Below, one piece after another: positions 1 to 8,198 of a stretch of 33,288 bases of DNA. The stretch comes from Deltaproteobacteria bacterium. GTDB lineage: Bacteria > Desulfobacterota > Desulfomonilia > UBA1062. The first letter of the stretch is position 1. Each line of letters opens with the position of its first letter. The notes below the pieces were generated by a model that saw nothing but the letters and a program-made list of their open reading frames with translations, searched no databases and was not told the origin of the DNA. Where the stretch lies: the NCBI GenBank assembly GCA_023230665.1, contig JALNWY010000013.1, forward strand, positions 1 through 33,288. The letters are read 5' to 3'. The position numbers were made by a program, and so were the translations under genes.

Positions 1-444
1 CTGGTCCGCGCACGGGTGGTGCTCTGGAAGGGCTGGTGCCCGGTGCACTGGCCGAAGTTCACCCCCAAGGATGTCCGTGTGCTCAAGGAGAAGCATCCCG
101 GCCTCGAGGTCATCGTGCACCCCGAGTCCGACCCGCAGACCGTTGAGGCTTCCGATCAAAGCGGCTCCACTGCACGTATCCTCGAGGCGGTGAGGGCAAC
201 GCCTCCCGGAGGCAGGCTGGCCATCGGCACCGAGGCCAATATGGTGAAGCGGGCGGCCCGCGAGAATCCTTGGCTTACGATCGTGCCGCTGCGCGAGGTA
301 TATTGCGACGAAATGGCCAAGATCACGGTCGAAAAGCTCGCTCAGGTGCTGCTCCACCTGAACGACGACACCTTCCGGGTGACGGTGGAGCAGGATGTCG
401 CACGCCATGCCCTGTCCGCCCTGGAAAGAATGCTGAGGGTATAG
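1..444 (+). CDS. nadA: quinolinate synthase NadA, C-terminal part (starts before window)
   Basis: The reading frame is open from base 1, so only the last 147 codons are present. NadA condenses iminoaspartate with dihydroxyacetone phosphate to quinolinate in de novo NAD synthesis and carries a [4Fe-4S] cluster held by three cysteines. Two candidate ligand cysteines are visible: one in the WKGWCPVH segment near the left edge and one in the later YCDEMAK segment. The IGTEANMVKR stretch is a NadA family motif of the C-terminal domain. The stop codon lies 2 bases before the nadB start, so the two genes are almost certainly co-transcribed and supply consecutive steps. Family assignment is firm; length and start cannot be judged. 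Confidence 0.93.
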   Translation: MVRARVVLWKGWCPVHWPKFTPKDVRVLKEKHPGLEVIVHPESDPQTVEASDQSGSTARILEAVRATPPGGRLAIGTEANMVKRAARENPWLTIVPLREVYCDEMAKITVEKLAQVLLHLNDDTFRVTVEQDVARHALSALERMLRV

Positions 445-446
445 CC

Positions 447-2093
447 ATGCCCGACACCTTTAAGGAAACCGAATGTCTCGTCATCGGGACCGGCATTGCC
501 GGGGCCGCCTGCGCTTACATGGCGGCAAAGGCCGGAGTGAAGGTGTGTCTTCTCACCAAAAGGTCGGACCCTGTCTTCGCCAATACCAACCTCGCCCAGG
601 GAGGCATTGTCTACTCGGGCAACGGGGACAGTCCCGAGCTGTTGAAACAGGACATCCTCAAGGCAGGGAGATTTCTCAACTCACTCGATGCGGTCGACTT
701 TCTGTCACGGCAGGGACCGGCTATTGTCAAGGAAGTGCTCATCAACGATCTCAACGTCGACTTCACCCACCTCAAAGGCCCGGAAGACGAGAGCTATGAC
801 CTCACCCGCGAGGGTGCGCACTCCATCAACCGCATTCTGTATTCGGCCGACCACACGGGCCAGGAGATCGAAAAGGCCCTCATTGACGCGTTGCGTAGAG
901 AGAAAAATGTCGAGCTCATTACCAATGCCACGGCCATCGATCTCATCACTTTGCACCACCATTCGACGGACATCCAGTCGAGATATATGCTGGAAGACCG
1001 CTGCGCCGGCGCCTATGTCTTCAAGGAGAGCACCAAGGAGGTGGTCGCCGTGCTGGCGCAGTACACGGTGCTCGCAACCGGCGGTCTCGGAGACATCTTC
1101 CTGCACTCCACCAACGAGAAGGGCACTGTGGGAGACGGCATTGTCATGGCCAAGCGGGCCGGCGCCAACGTGATCAACATGGAGTTCATGCAGTTTCACC
1201 CCACCACTCTGTACCTCCCGGGCGCGAGGAGGTTCCTGCTCTCGGAGGCCTTGAGAGGGGAGGGCGCGAGGCTGATGAACCTGCGCGGCGAGCACTTCAT
1301 GGACCGGTACAACCCGGAGCTCAAGGACCTGGCCCCGCGCGACGAGGTGGCCATCGCTCTCTGGGATGAGATGATCGAAAACAAGGAAGATCACGTCCTG
1401 CTGGACATTGCAAACTTTGTGCACGAAGACATACCCGAGCGTTTCCCGAAGATCTATTCCACCTGCATGCAGGCAGGCATCGACATCACCCGCGAGCCTG
1501 TGCCCGTAGTGCCGTCCGCGCACTACTTCTGCGGCGGGGTGCACGTGAACAATCTGGGACGGACCACTCTCAACGGCCTCTATGCAGCGGGCGAGGTGTC
1601 GTGCACCGGGCTGCACGGCGCCAACCGGCTCGCCTCCACCTCGCTGCTCGAAGGGCTCGTCTGGGGATATACCGCGGCAAAAGACATCGCCTCAAGGATG
1701 CACTCGGGCGAAACCATCCGGCCCAAGATGCTCTACTCGGTGCGCGACTGGATATCCACCGGGAACATGGAGAACGAAGACCCAGCGCTCATCGCCCAGG
1801 ACTGGACCTCCATCAAGAGCACCATGTGGAACTATGTGGGGATCGTGCGGACCAGGCAGCGGCTGAAGATCGCCATCGAAGACTTGAGGCACATGCTGCT
1901 TAGGATCGAGGACTTCTACCGGGAGACGCCCGTGTCAAAGGATATCATCAGCCTTTTCCATGGAACCCAGTCCGCGATCCTGGTGGCGGACGCCGCATTC
2001 AGAAATCGGACTTCCATCGGGTGCCACTTCCTGAGGGACCATACCGGCTCCACACGATCATACCCGGCCATGCCGCGCCACTACACTCCTTAA
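447..2093 (+). CDS. nadB: L-aspartate oxidase NadB
   Basis: This flavoprotein of 548 residues oxidises L-aspartate to iminoaspartate, the substrate of NadA. The N-terminus has the dinucleotide-binding fold for FAD (VIGTGIAGAACAYMAAKAG, residues 12-30), followed by the NTNLAQGGI segment. The C-terminal FAD contact region shows LHGANRLASTSLLEGLVWG, diagnostic for the succinate dehydrogenase / fumarate reductase / NadB family. No covalent-FAD histidine motif or partner iron-sulfur subunit is seen, and the upstream neighbour is nadA, which argues for NadB over a fumarate reductase. The ATG at 447 was chosen because it directly follows the nadA stop and begins at the expected family N-terminus. 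Upstream in-frame starts would run deep into nadA. nadC is not in the window. Confidence 0.95.
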   Translation: MPDTFKETECLVIGTGIAGAACAYMAAKAGVKVCLLTKRSDPVFANTNLAQGGIVYSGNGDSPELLKQDILKAGRFLNSLDAVDFLSRQGPAIVKEVLINDLNVDFTHLKGPEDESYDLTREGAHSINRILYSADHTGQEIEKALIDALRREKNVELITNATAIDLITLHHHSTDIQSRYMLEDRCAGAYVFKESTKEVVAVLAQYTVLATGGLGDIFLHSTNEKGTVGDGIVMAKRAGANVINMEFMQFHPTTLYLPGARRFLLSEALRGEGARLMNLRGEHFMDRYNPELKDLAPRDEVAIALWDEMIENKEDHVLLDIANFVHEDIPERFPKIYSTCMQAGIDITREPVPVVPSAHYFCGGVHVNNLGRTTLNGLYAAGEVSCTGLHGANRLASTSLLEGLVWGYTAAKDIASRMHSGETIRPKMLYSVRDWISTGNMENEDPALIAQDWTSIKSTMWNYVGIVRTRQRLKIAIEDLRHMLLRIEDFYRETPVSKDIISLFHGTQSAILVADAAFRNRTSIGCHFLRDHTGSTRSYPAMPRHYTP

Positions 2094-2338
2094 AAGGCTG
2101 GTTCGCATTTCTTTGGGGAGGCTTCGTCTGCTACACTCCCGCATGATGTTGTCCTATGGTCTGATCGCCATATTATGGTACCAGAGCCCCTCATGTTTGG
2201 GAGGGCCGCTCCAGGTCCCCCGCATCGGTGAAATGGACATACATTTGTAAAATCAATGGTATGAGTCAATATCCCTGCATGGCACGGCATTCGCATCATC
2301 GACATGCAATCTGGACGTGAACTGGAGAACGCCACGAA

Positions 2339-2635
2339 ATGAGCCGAAAGGGATCGACTGACGATATATGCATCATCTGCGGCGGGACACAAGGGATGAC
2401 CAGGTGCGGAGGATGCGATCGCCCTCTGTGCAAAAGGTGCAGGAGCATGGAGATTTGCACCAAGATCGATGGGGAGATCACCATAAAATACTTCTGCCCC
2501 GACTGCGGCAACGATCCCCGGATCAATCCTCCCAAGGCATTCACAAAGGTGTTCGGCCTGGAGGATGTTACCGATATGGTAAACCAGGAAGATCAGTCCA
2601 GGGCGAGGCGTTTCAAGATTAAGCTCAAGATGTAG
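2339..2635 (+). CDS. small cysteine-rich, probably zinc-binding protein of unknown function
   Basis: A 98-residue protein with nine cysteines in the first 56 residues, mostly in CxxC pairs (C11/C14, C23/C26, C31/C34, C40, C53/C56). This pattern resembles two or more zinc ribbons or a B-box-like fold. The C-terminal 40 residues lack cysteine and end in a basic stretch (RARRFKIKLKM). The start has a purine-rich ribosome site (TGGAGAA) at normal distance. It lies 245 bases after nadB, so it may have its own promoter. I do not recognise a named family. The cysteine spacing, good start and sensible composition support a real gene; a role in nucleic-acid or protein binding would be a guess. Confidence 0.7.
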   Translation: MSRKGSTDDICIICGGTQGMTRCGGCDRPLCKRCRSMEICTKIDGEITIKYFCPDCGNDPRINPPKAFTKVFGLEDVTDMVNQEDQSRARRFKIKLKM

Positions 2636-2688
2636 TGGCCCGCGGGTCCTTTATTCTCTCTTCTTATGGCGGAATTACCAGAAAACGG

Positions 2689-2706
2689 TATGGTGCCGGC
2701 ACCATA
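2689..2706. repeat. 18-bp perfect palindrome
   Basis: The sequence reads TATGGTGCCGGCACCATA, identical on both strands, with no loop. It lies about 55 bases after the cysteine-rich gene. It is not followed by a T-run, so it is not a simple intrinsic terminator. It could be a binding site for a dimeric regulator of the transcript proposed just downstream, but this is inference. Confidence 0.5.
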
Positions 2707-2761
2707 ATCACCGCAATCACTTGAGCAGTCATATACCATAGACCATGTAAATGAATATTAC

Positions 2762-2770
2762 TGTTATAAT
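2762..2770 (+). promoter_or_regulatory. extended -10 promoter candidate
   Basis: The sequence TGTTATAAT carries a consensus TATAAT box with the TGn extension, in a strongly AT-rich setting. No good -35 box lies 16-18 bases upstream, which is usual for extended -10 promoters. It would drive a transcript starting near 2777 and ending at the terminator at 3089-3156. Confidence 0.35.
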
Positions 2771-2776
2771 AAATTC

Positions 2777-3156
2777 AATATGATAGAAATATAGAAAATA
2801 TGGCATGCCTTTCGCTAAGTATAGAGGGCAGGAAGAAAAGCTCTTTCACAAAGAGACGGTTAAAACAGGTCTCATAGAGAACGAGAGGTACAGTACACAC
2901 GGCATTGGGCAGCATGCGGAGGGCCTGCTGAATAATCGGGCAGGAGACAATATTCTCACCAGAACAGGGTATCACTGGGGTAAAGATGATCCCCTTTCAT
3001 GCCTGAAGCAACCCCCCTCTTTCCTGCAGGGAAAGGCCTCCTGCCGTTCGGTGCTCTCTATAACACTAACTGAAACCTCCTTTTTGATGCCAGAAGATGG
3101 GACATGAACCATACTCCGCTACCGTCCCCACACCTTATATCTTCTGGCTTTTTTTT
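2777..3156 (+). ncRNA. candidate small transcript of unknown kind
   Basis: This roughly 380-base stretch lies between an extended -10 element and a strong intrinsic terminator and contains no convincing gene. A 100-codon reading frame at 2805-3107 has no ribosome site and an unconvincing composition, and its stop falls inside the terminator hairpin, so a non-coding RNA is at least as likely. I compared it by eye with the conserved blocks of RNase P RNA, tmRNA, SRP RNA and 6S RNA and saw no match. The call rests only on the flanking signals. Confidence 0.25.
3089..3156 (+). terminator. intrinsic terminator before rplU
   Basis: A perfect 10-base stem (GCCAGAAGAT at 3089-3098, ATCTTCTGGC at 3139-3148) is followed directly by eight T residues (3149-3156). 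The 40-base loop holds a second stem, GGGAC at 3099-3103 with GTCCC at 3124-3128. It would stop transcription from the left and isolate the rplU operon, whose promoter starts at 3202. Confidence 0.65.
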
Positions 3157-3201
3157 GTCCTCAGGTATCCTGCGACCCCATCATGGCTCGGGGAAAACCC
3201 C

Positions 3202-3230
3202 TTGACAATCAAGGCAAGTTTCATTAATAG
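3202..3230 (+). promoter_or_regulatory. sigma-70-type promoter of the rplU operon
   Basis: TTGACA at 3202-3207 and TAATAG at 3225-3230 are separated by 17 bases. The -35 is perfect and the -10 close to consensus. It lies 44 bases before the rplU start and just after a terminator, which fits the main promoter of the whole rplU-to-rlmH unit. Confidence 0.7.
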
Positions 3231-3273
3231 CTCTACCACTTTTCGCGGATAATCAAGAATCAGGAGTGCAGAC

Positions 3274-3597
3274 ATGTATGCAGTGATAAAGACTGGCGGA
3301 AAACAGTACAAAGTCGAAGAGGGCGACAGGGTCCAGATCGAGAAGCTCGACGCTGCGAGCGGCGATACAGTGACCTTTGACAACGTTCTCTTCATCGGCG
3401 GCGATGAAGAATATCAGCTGGGAACGCCGAACCTCGACGGGGTGACCGTGAACGGAAAAGTCGTGCGGCAGCTCAGAGGCAAGAAGATTATCGTGTTCAA
3501 GATGAAGAGAAGGAAGGGTTACCGGAAGAAGCAGGGACACCGGCAGAACCTTACCGAGGTCTTTATCACAAAGATCAACGCAGGCAAGGAGGCTTGA
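3274..3597 (+). CDS. rplU: 50S ribosomal protein L21
   Basis: A 107-residue protein of usual L21 length with the family start MYAVIKTGGKQYKVEEGD and the basic KMKRRKGYRKKQGHRQ segment that contacts 23S rRNA. The start is preceded by an AGGAG ribosome site. It is the first gene after a near-consensus promoter and is followed after 6 bases by rpmA, the standard L21-L27 pair. No anomalies were noticed. Confidence 0.98.
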   Translation: MYAVIKTGGKQYKVEEGDRVQIEKLDAASGDTVTFDNVLFIGGDEEYQLGTPNLDGVTVNGKVVRQLRGKKIIVFKMKRRKGYRKKQGHRQNLTEVFITKINAGKEA

Positions 3598-3603
3598 TAA
3601 CCC

Positions 3604-3864
3604 ATGGCCCACAAGAAATCAGGCGGCACCTCCCGCAACGGAAGGGACACAGCAGGAAAGAGGCTCGGGGTGAAACGTTTTGACGGCCAGCCGGTGAGGG
3701 CAGGGAACATCCTGGTCCGCCAGCGGGGCACCAAGATTCACCCTGGCCCGAATGTCGGCTGCGGAAGGGACTATACCCTGTTCGCACTTACCGACGGCGT
3801 CGTGAAATTCGAAACCCTTTTCAACAGGAAAAAGCGGGTGAGCATCATAGCGAACGCTTCGTAA
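3604..3864 (+). CDS. rpmA: 50S ribosomal protein L27
   Basis: An 86-residue protein with the L27 N-terminus (MAHKKSGGTSRNGRDTAGKRLG) that reaches towards the peptidyl-transferase centre, and the conserved GNILVRQRGTKIHPG core. There is no N-terminal cleavage extension of the kind found in Firmicutes. Its ribosome site AAGGAGG overlaps the last codons of rplU. obg follows after 3 bases. Confidence 0.98.
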   Translation: MAHKKSGGTSRNGRDTAGKRLGVKRFDGQPVRAGNILVRQRGTKIHPGPNVGCGRDYTLFALTDGVVKFETLFNRKKRVSIIANAS

Positions 3865-3867
3865 TAT

Positions 3868-4863
3868 ATGGACTTTATCGACGAGTCCAAGATCTATGTG
3901 CAGGCCGGCAACGGCGGCAATGGATGCTGCTCGTTTCGCAGAGAGAAATATGTTCCCAAGGGGGGTCCCGACGGGGGTGACGGAGGAAAAGGCGGTGATG
4001 TGATCGTCAGGGCGTCTTCGCGCGTCCACACCCTCCTTGATCAGCGCTACCATCCCCACTACAAGGCAGAAAGAGGTCAGCACGGCAAGGGCAAGAACTG
4101 CACCGGCAGGTCTGGCAGCGACCTCGTCATCACGGTCCCGGTCGGGACCGTGGTCAGGAACGCTCAATCCGACAAAATCGTGAGCGATCTGGTGGAAGAG
4201 GATCAAACCGTTGTGATCGCACGCGGCGGCGCCGGCGGTCGGGGCAATGCCCGGTTCGCAACGCCCACGATCCAGGCGCCCCGTTTCTGCGAGCCCGGCA
4301 GGCCGGGAGAGCAATGCGATTTCATTCTCGAGCTCAAGCTCCTGGCCGACGTAGGCCTGGTCGGCTTTCCAAACGCAGGCAAGTCCACGTTCATCTCGCA
4401 CGTTTCCAGCGCGCGTCCCAAGATAGCCGACTACCCGTTCACCACGCTCACCCCCAACCTCGGCATGGTCAGGTGGAAGGACCGTGATTTCGTGATGGCC
4501 GATATCCCGGGGATCATCGAGGGGGCGCACCAGGGCGTGGGGCTGGGGCTGCGTTTTCTGCGACACATCGAGCGGACCCGGGTCATCCTCTATATCATCG
4601 ACCTCTCCCCGGACACCGGGCGCGACCCCAAGGAGGAGTTCACCGTCCTGAGCAACGAGCTCCAGGCCTACTCTCCCGAGCTGGTTGGGCGCAGGCAGCT
4701 CGTGGTGCTCAATAAGTCGGACCTCCCGGAGGCCAGAGATAAGGCCCCGGAAGCGGTTGCCTTTATCGAGGACAAAGGGTATCCTTGCTTTGTCGCATCC
4801 GCAGTGAGCGGCGAGGGAATCCAGGAGATTCTCAATGAAATCATAAGGACCCTGTATGGATAA
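3868..4863 (+). CDS. obgE: Obg family GTPase (ribosome assembly)
   Basis: A 331-residue GTPase with the glycine-rich Obg fold (residues 1-160) and a Ras-like domain. G1 is GFPNAGKST (166-174), the FTTLTPNLG segment (191-199) is switch I, DIPGIIEGA (212-220) is G3 and NKSDLP is G4. Obg binds the large ribosomal subunit and links assembly to growth state; the place after rpmA is typical. The protein ends right after the G domain and lacks the C-terminal OCT domain of some homologues, which is common outside Firmicutes. No clear Shine-Dalgarno precedes the ATG, so translation may depend on coupling with rpmA. The last 8 bases overlap proB. Confidence 0.96.
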   Translation: MDFIDESKIYVQAGNGGNGCCSFRREKYVPKGGPDGGDGGKGGDVIVRASSRVHTLLDQRYHPHYKAERGQHGKGKNCTGRSGSDLVITVPVGTVVRNAQSDKIVSDLVEEDQTVVIARGGAGGRGNARFATPTIQAPRFCEPGRPGEQCDFILELKLLADVGLVGFPNAGKSTFISHVSSARPKIADYPFTTLTPNLGMVRWKDRDFVMADIPGIIEGAHQGVGLGLRFLRHIERTRVILYIIDLSPDTGRDPKEEFTVLSNELQAYSPELVGRRQLVVLNKSDLPEARDKAPEAVAFIEDKGYPCFVASAVSGEGIQEILNEIIRTLYG

Positions 4864-6001
4864 AAATCCGCGATCAACCCTGAAGAAATGCCGGCGCGTG
4901 CTCATCAAGATCGGCTCCAAGGTCCTGAACACGGGCAGCGGGCTGAACAACCGGGTCATCGACCGGCTCTGCGACGACCTGTCGCTCCTGCGCGACCAGG
5001 GTAAAGAGTTCGCCCTGGTGTCGTCCGGCGCCATCGCCGAGGGCACCGCCATCATGCGCGTCAAGGCCAACGGTGTTACACTTTCCAAAAAGCAGGCCCT
5101 GGCCGCCATCGGCCAGGGAAGCCTGATCCGGGCGTACACGGACGCATTCAAGCGCTATGGATACACCGCGGCCCAGATCCTCATCACCCGCGAGGACCTG
5201 GACGACCGGCTCAGGTATCTCAACATCCGCAACACCTTCACCGCGCTGTTCGAATACGACGCCATTCCCATCATCAACGAGAACGACACCGTATCAGTGG
5301 AAGAGATCAAGTTCACCGACAACGACATGCTCTCGGCCATGATCATTCCCCTGGTGGAGCCCCAGGCGCTCATTGTGCTCACCGACACCGACGGCGTGTA
5401 CCGCGAAGACCCTCGGGTGAACCCGAACGCCGAGGTCATCAGAGAGATCAGGGACATCAGGAATGAAGACGTCAAGGCCCACAGCGGCGAAGCGGGCAGC
5501 ATGGGCAGAGGGGGCATGCAGTCGAAGGTCAAGGCCGCCTATCATGCGTCCCTGCTGGGCATCCCCACGGTCATCGCATCCGCATATGTTCCCCAGGTGG
5601 TGAGCTCCGTGCTTGAGGGCAAGGAGATCGGCACCTATGTACACCCGCACAAGAAGGGCAAGCTCACGCAGAAAAACCATTGGATCAGCTATGTCACAAG
5701 ACCCAAGGGAAGGGTGGTCGTTGACCGGGGCGCGGCGACCATGATCCTCGGCCAGGGAAAGAGCCTGCTTCCCTGCGGGGTCGTGCACGTGGAGGGAAAC
5801 TTCAAGGCCGGAGACCCTGTGGAGATCGTCGAGGAAGGCGGCAGCGCCATTGCCGTGGGCCTGAGCAACTTCACCACCGAGGACACGCTCAGGATCAAGG
5901 GCGCCAATACCTCGCAGATATGCCGGATTCTGGGCCACGAGTGCGACGAAGAAGTGGTGCACCGCAATAACATGATCGTGAAAAAGGAGCCTCTCTCGTG
6001 A
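4856..6001 (+). CDS. proB: glutamate 5-kinase ProB
   Basis: A 381-residue enzyme that phosphorylates glutamate to gamma-glutamyl phosphate, the first step of proline synthesis. The amino-acid kinase domain starts with RVLIKIGSKVLN, and shows the LVSSGAIAEG and IPIINENDTVSVEEIKFTDND segments for substrate and feedback binding. The C-terminal 100 residues (from about KNHWISY) form a PUA domain, giving the usual full length. It overlaps obg by 8 bases at the start and proA by 4 bases (GTGA) at the end, so it is translationally coupled to both. An AAGGA site lies before the ATG. Confidence 0.96.
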   Translation: MDKNPRSTLKKCRRVLIKIGSKVLNTGSGLNNRVIDRLCDDLSLLRDQGKEFALVSSGAIAEGTAIMRVKANGVTLSKKQALAAIGQGSLIRAYTDAFKRYGYTAAQILITREDLDDRLRYLNIRNTFTALFEYDAIPIINENDTVSVEEIKFTDNDMLSAMIIPLVEPQALIVLTDTDGVYREDPRVNPNAEVIREIRDIRNEDVKAHSGEAGSMGRGGMQSKVKAAYHASLLGIPTVIASAYVPQVVSSVLEGKEIGTYVHPHKKGKLTQKNHWISYVTRPKGRVVVDRGAATMILGQGKSLLPCGVVHVEGNFKAGDPVEIVEEGGSAIAVGLSNFTTEDTLRIKGANTSQICRILGHECDEEVVHRNNMIVKKEPLS

Positions 6002-7251
6002 CAGAATCCATGATCGAAACCATTGCAGCCAGGGCGCGCAAGGCATCGCGACCCCTGGTGAGCCTCTCCACCGTGCAGAAGAACCGGGCGCTCGCAGCAA
6101 TGGCGTACCATCTCAGGAGCAGGGCTGAAGAGCTGAAGGTCGGGAACGCCAAGGACCTCAAGCAGGCACGGACAAACAACCTGAGCCCGGCCATGATCGA
6201 CCGGCTCACCCTGAGCGACAAGGTGATCGAGGGCATGGCCCGGGCCCTGGAAGAGATCGCTGAGCTGCCCGATCCGGTGGGGAAGATCGAAAATATGACC
6301 CGGAGGCCCAACGGCCTGACTGTTGGTAAGATGAGGATTCCGCTCGGCGTGGTGGCTATCATCTACGAGTCGAGGCCGAACGTCACCTCGGATGCGGCAG
6401 GGCTCTGCCTCAAATCGGGCAATGCCGTGATCCTGCGTGGCGGCTCTGAGGCCTTCAACTCGAACAGGGCCGTGGTAAAGGTGCTCAAGTCGGCGCTGGA
6501 GGAGTCGGGCATCAGTCCCGACGTGATCGGCTTCATCCCGGTGACCGATCGTGAGGCCATCAACGAGATGCTCGCGCTCGAGCAGTACATCGACCTGGTC
6601 ATTCCCCGCGGGGGCGAGGGGCTCATCCGGACCGTGGTGGAGAACTCGCGGATCCCGGTGCTGAAGCATTACAAGGGCGTATGCCATATCTTCGTGGACA
6701 GGGAGGCAGACCTCGACAAGGCGTACAAGATCTGCCTGAACGCCAAAGTCCAGCGCCCGGGCGTATGCAACGCCATGGAGACCCTGCTTGTGGATGCGCC
6801 GGTAGCAGACACCTTCCTGCCCGAGATGATCCGGCTCCTGCGTGAAAACGGCGTGGAAATCCGCGGGTGCGAGAAGACCCGGGGGATCGTGGATCATGTA
6901 GCCCCTGCCGCAGAGAGCGACTGGTCTGAGGAATTTCTCGACCTCATCCTGGCCGTGAAGGTGACGGACAGCATGCAGGAGGCGATTGACCATATCGAGG
7001 AGTACGGATCGGATCACACCGAGGCCATCATCACCGAGAACCATAGCCGAGCCATGGAGTTTTTGCGCGACGTGGACTCGTCAACCGTACTCATAAACGC
7101 CAGCACGCGGTTCTCCGACGGCGGAGAGTTCGGCCTGGGCGCCGAGGTCGGGATCTGTACCTCACGCATTCACGCGTATGGGCCCATGGGGATCGAGGAC
7201 CTCACTATCGGCAAGTTCGTCTGCTTCGGGGACGGTCAGATCAGGACATGA
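5998..7251 (+). CDS. proA: gamma-glutamyl phosphate reductase ProA
   Basis: A 417-residue NADPH-dependent reductase that turns gamma-glutamyl phosphate into glutamate semialdehyde, acting directly after ProB. The motifs YESRPNVTSDAAGLCLKSGNA and KVQRPGVCNAMETLL, holding the catalytic cysteine, are those of the ProA/aldehyde dehydrogenase family. The C-terminal FGLGAEVGICTSRIHAYGPMGIEDLT is also standard. The chosen GTG start overlaps the proB stop as GTGA; an in-frame ATG 12 bases later is an alternative. The end overlaps nadD by 4 bases (ATGA). Confidence 0.96.
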   Translation: MTESMIETIAARARKASRPLVSLSTVQKNRALAAMAYHLRSRAEELKVGNAKDLKQARTNNLSPAMIDRLTLSDKVIEGMARALEEIAELPDPVGKIENMTRRPNGLTVGKMRIPLGVVAIIYESRPNVTSDAAGLCLKSGNAVILRGGSEAFNSNRAVVKVLKSALEESGISPDVIGFIPVTDREAINEMLALEQYIDLVIPRGGEGLIRTVVENSRIPVLKHYKGVCHIFVDREADLDKAYKICLNAKVQRPGVCNAMETLLVDAPVADTFLPEMIRLLRENGVEIRGCEKTRGIVDHVAPAAESDWSEEFLDLILAVKVTDSMQEAIDHIEEYGSDHTEAIITENHSRAMEFLRDVDSSTVLINASTRFSDGGEFGLGAEVGICTSRIHAYGPMGIEDLTIGKFVCFGDGQIRT

Positions 7252-7877
7252 GGATCGGGATCTTCGGAGGAACATTCAACCCCATCCACCTCGGGCACTT
7301 AAGAGCTGCGGAAGAGGTCAGGGAGGCTCTTGATCTCGAAAAAGTCCTGTTCGTGCCTTCGTACCTTCCGCCCCACAAAGAACTGGCCTCGGATGTGCCG
7401 GGCAGGGTCCGCCTGGAGATCGTGCGTCTCGCCGTCCGGTCCAATCCCTTTTTCGAGCTCTCCTCCTTCGAGGTGGAGCAGGGGGGCAGCTCATATTCGG
7501 TCAGGACCATCGAGCACGTGCGGCAGCGCTTTGAGAGCGTGCCCTGGTTCATTCTCGGCCAGGACGCCTTCAACGAGATCCTGGCCTGGTACCAGGCAGG
7601 CCGCCTGTTCGACCTGGCGCACTTCGCGGTCATGTCGCGCCCCGGAGCTCAAAGGCCGGAGCTTGCCCACATTCTGGCCGAAGAGGCGGCACGTTTCCGG
7701 CCCGCCCCGGACGGATACGTCAGCAGCGAGGGCAACAGGATCGTTTTCGTGGATGTAACCCCGCTGGACATCTCTTCGTCTAAAATACGTGATCTCTGTG
7801 CTCAAGGGAGGTCAGTCACCTACCTGATACCAAAAGAAGTGGAGGAATATATCGGGCGTGAAAGGATATACGAATAA
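7248..7877 (+). CDS. nadD: nicotinate-nucleotide adenylyltransferase NadD
   Basis: A 209-residue enzyme that joins nicotinate mononucleotide with ATP to form deamido-NAD. The N-terminus has the nucleotidyltransferase signature GGTFNPIHLGHL (residues 7-18), and the C-terminal motif SSSKIRDLCAQGRSVTYLIP matches the family's ISSTxIR element. It is coupled to proA by an ATGA overlap and followed with no gap by rsfS. It works in the same pathway as nadA and nadB at the left end of the window, although in a different operon. Confidence 0.95.
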   Translation: MRIGIFGGTFNPIHLGHLRAAEEVREALDLEKVLFVPSYLPPHKELASDVPGRVRLEIVRLAVRSNPFFELSSFEVEQGGSSYSVRTIEHVRQRFESVPWFILGQDAFNEILAWYQAGRLFDLAHFAVMSRPGAQRPELAHILAEEAARFRPAPDGYVSSEGNRIVFVDVTPLDISSSKIRDLCAQGRSVTYLIPKEVEEYIGRERIYE

Positions 7878-8198
7878 ATGAAACCGCTGTGGAGCAGAGC
7901 TGTCGAAGCCCTTGAAGACAAGAAGGCGACCGACGTGGTGGTGCTGGATGTAGGCGGCGTGAGCTCGTTCACCGACCACATCATCGTGTGCACGGGCATG
8001 TCGGACCGTCAGATCAGGGCCATGGCCCAGCACCTGATGGAGACCCTGGGCAAACCGTTCGGCACCGAAGGGCTGGACAAGGGGCGCTGGGTGCTCCTGG
8101 ATTACGTCGATGTGGTCATCCACATCCTGCAGGAAGACCTGCGGCAGTACTATGACATTGAAGGCATGTGGTTCGATGCCAAGAGGATCAAGGGGTGA
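7878..8198 (+). CDS. rsfS: ribosomal silencing factor RsfS (Iojap family)
   Basis: A 106-residue protein of usual family length with the signature DVVVLDVGGVSSFTDHIIVCTGMSDRQ and the later EGLDKGRWVLLDYVDVVIHI segment. RsfS binds L14 on the large subunit and blocks subunit joining when nutrients are scarce. The ATG follows the nadD stop with no gap, and the stop overlaps the rlmH GTG as GTGA. nadD-rsfS-rlmH is a very common gene order, which supports all three calls. Confidence 0.95.
   Translation: MKPLWSRAVEALEDKKATDVVVLDVGGVSSFTDHIIVCTGMSDRQIRAMAQHLMETLGKPFGTEGLDKGRWVLLDYVDVVIHILQEDLRQYYDIEGMWFDAKRIKG

Noticed and set aside
2805..3107. 100-codon reading frame between the cysteine-rich gene and rplU
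   Set aside because: No ribosome site, no recognisable protein pattern, and its stop lies inside the terminator hairpin. Treated as part of a possible RNA instead.
3619..5151. 510-codon open frame on the minus strand
   Set aside because: It lies entirely opposite rpmA, obg and proB, all with clear family motifs. Long antisense frames are expected in GC-rich coding DNA.
5689..7044. 451-codon open frame on the minus strand
   Set aside because: Antisense to proB and proA; His- and Pro-rich composition typical of a shadow frame.
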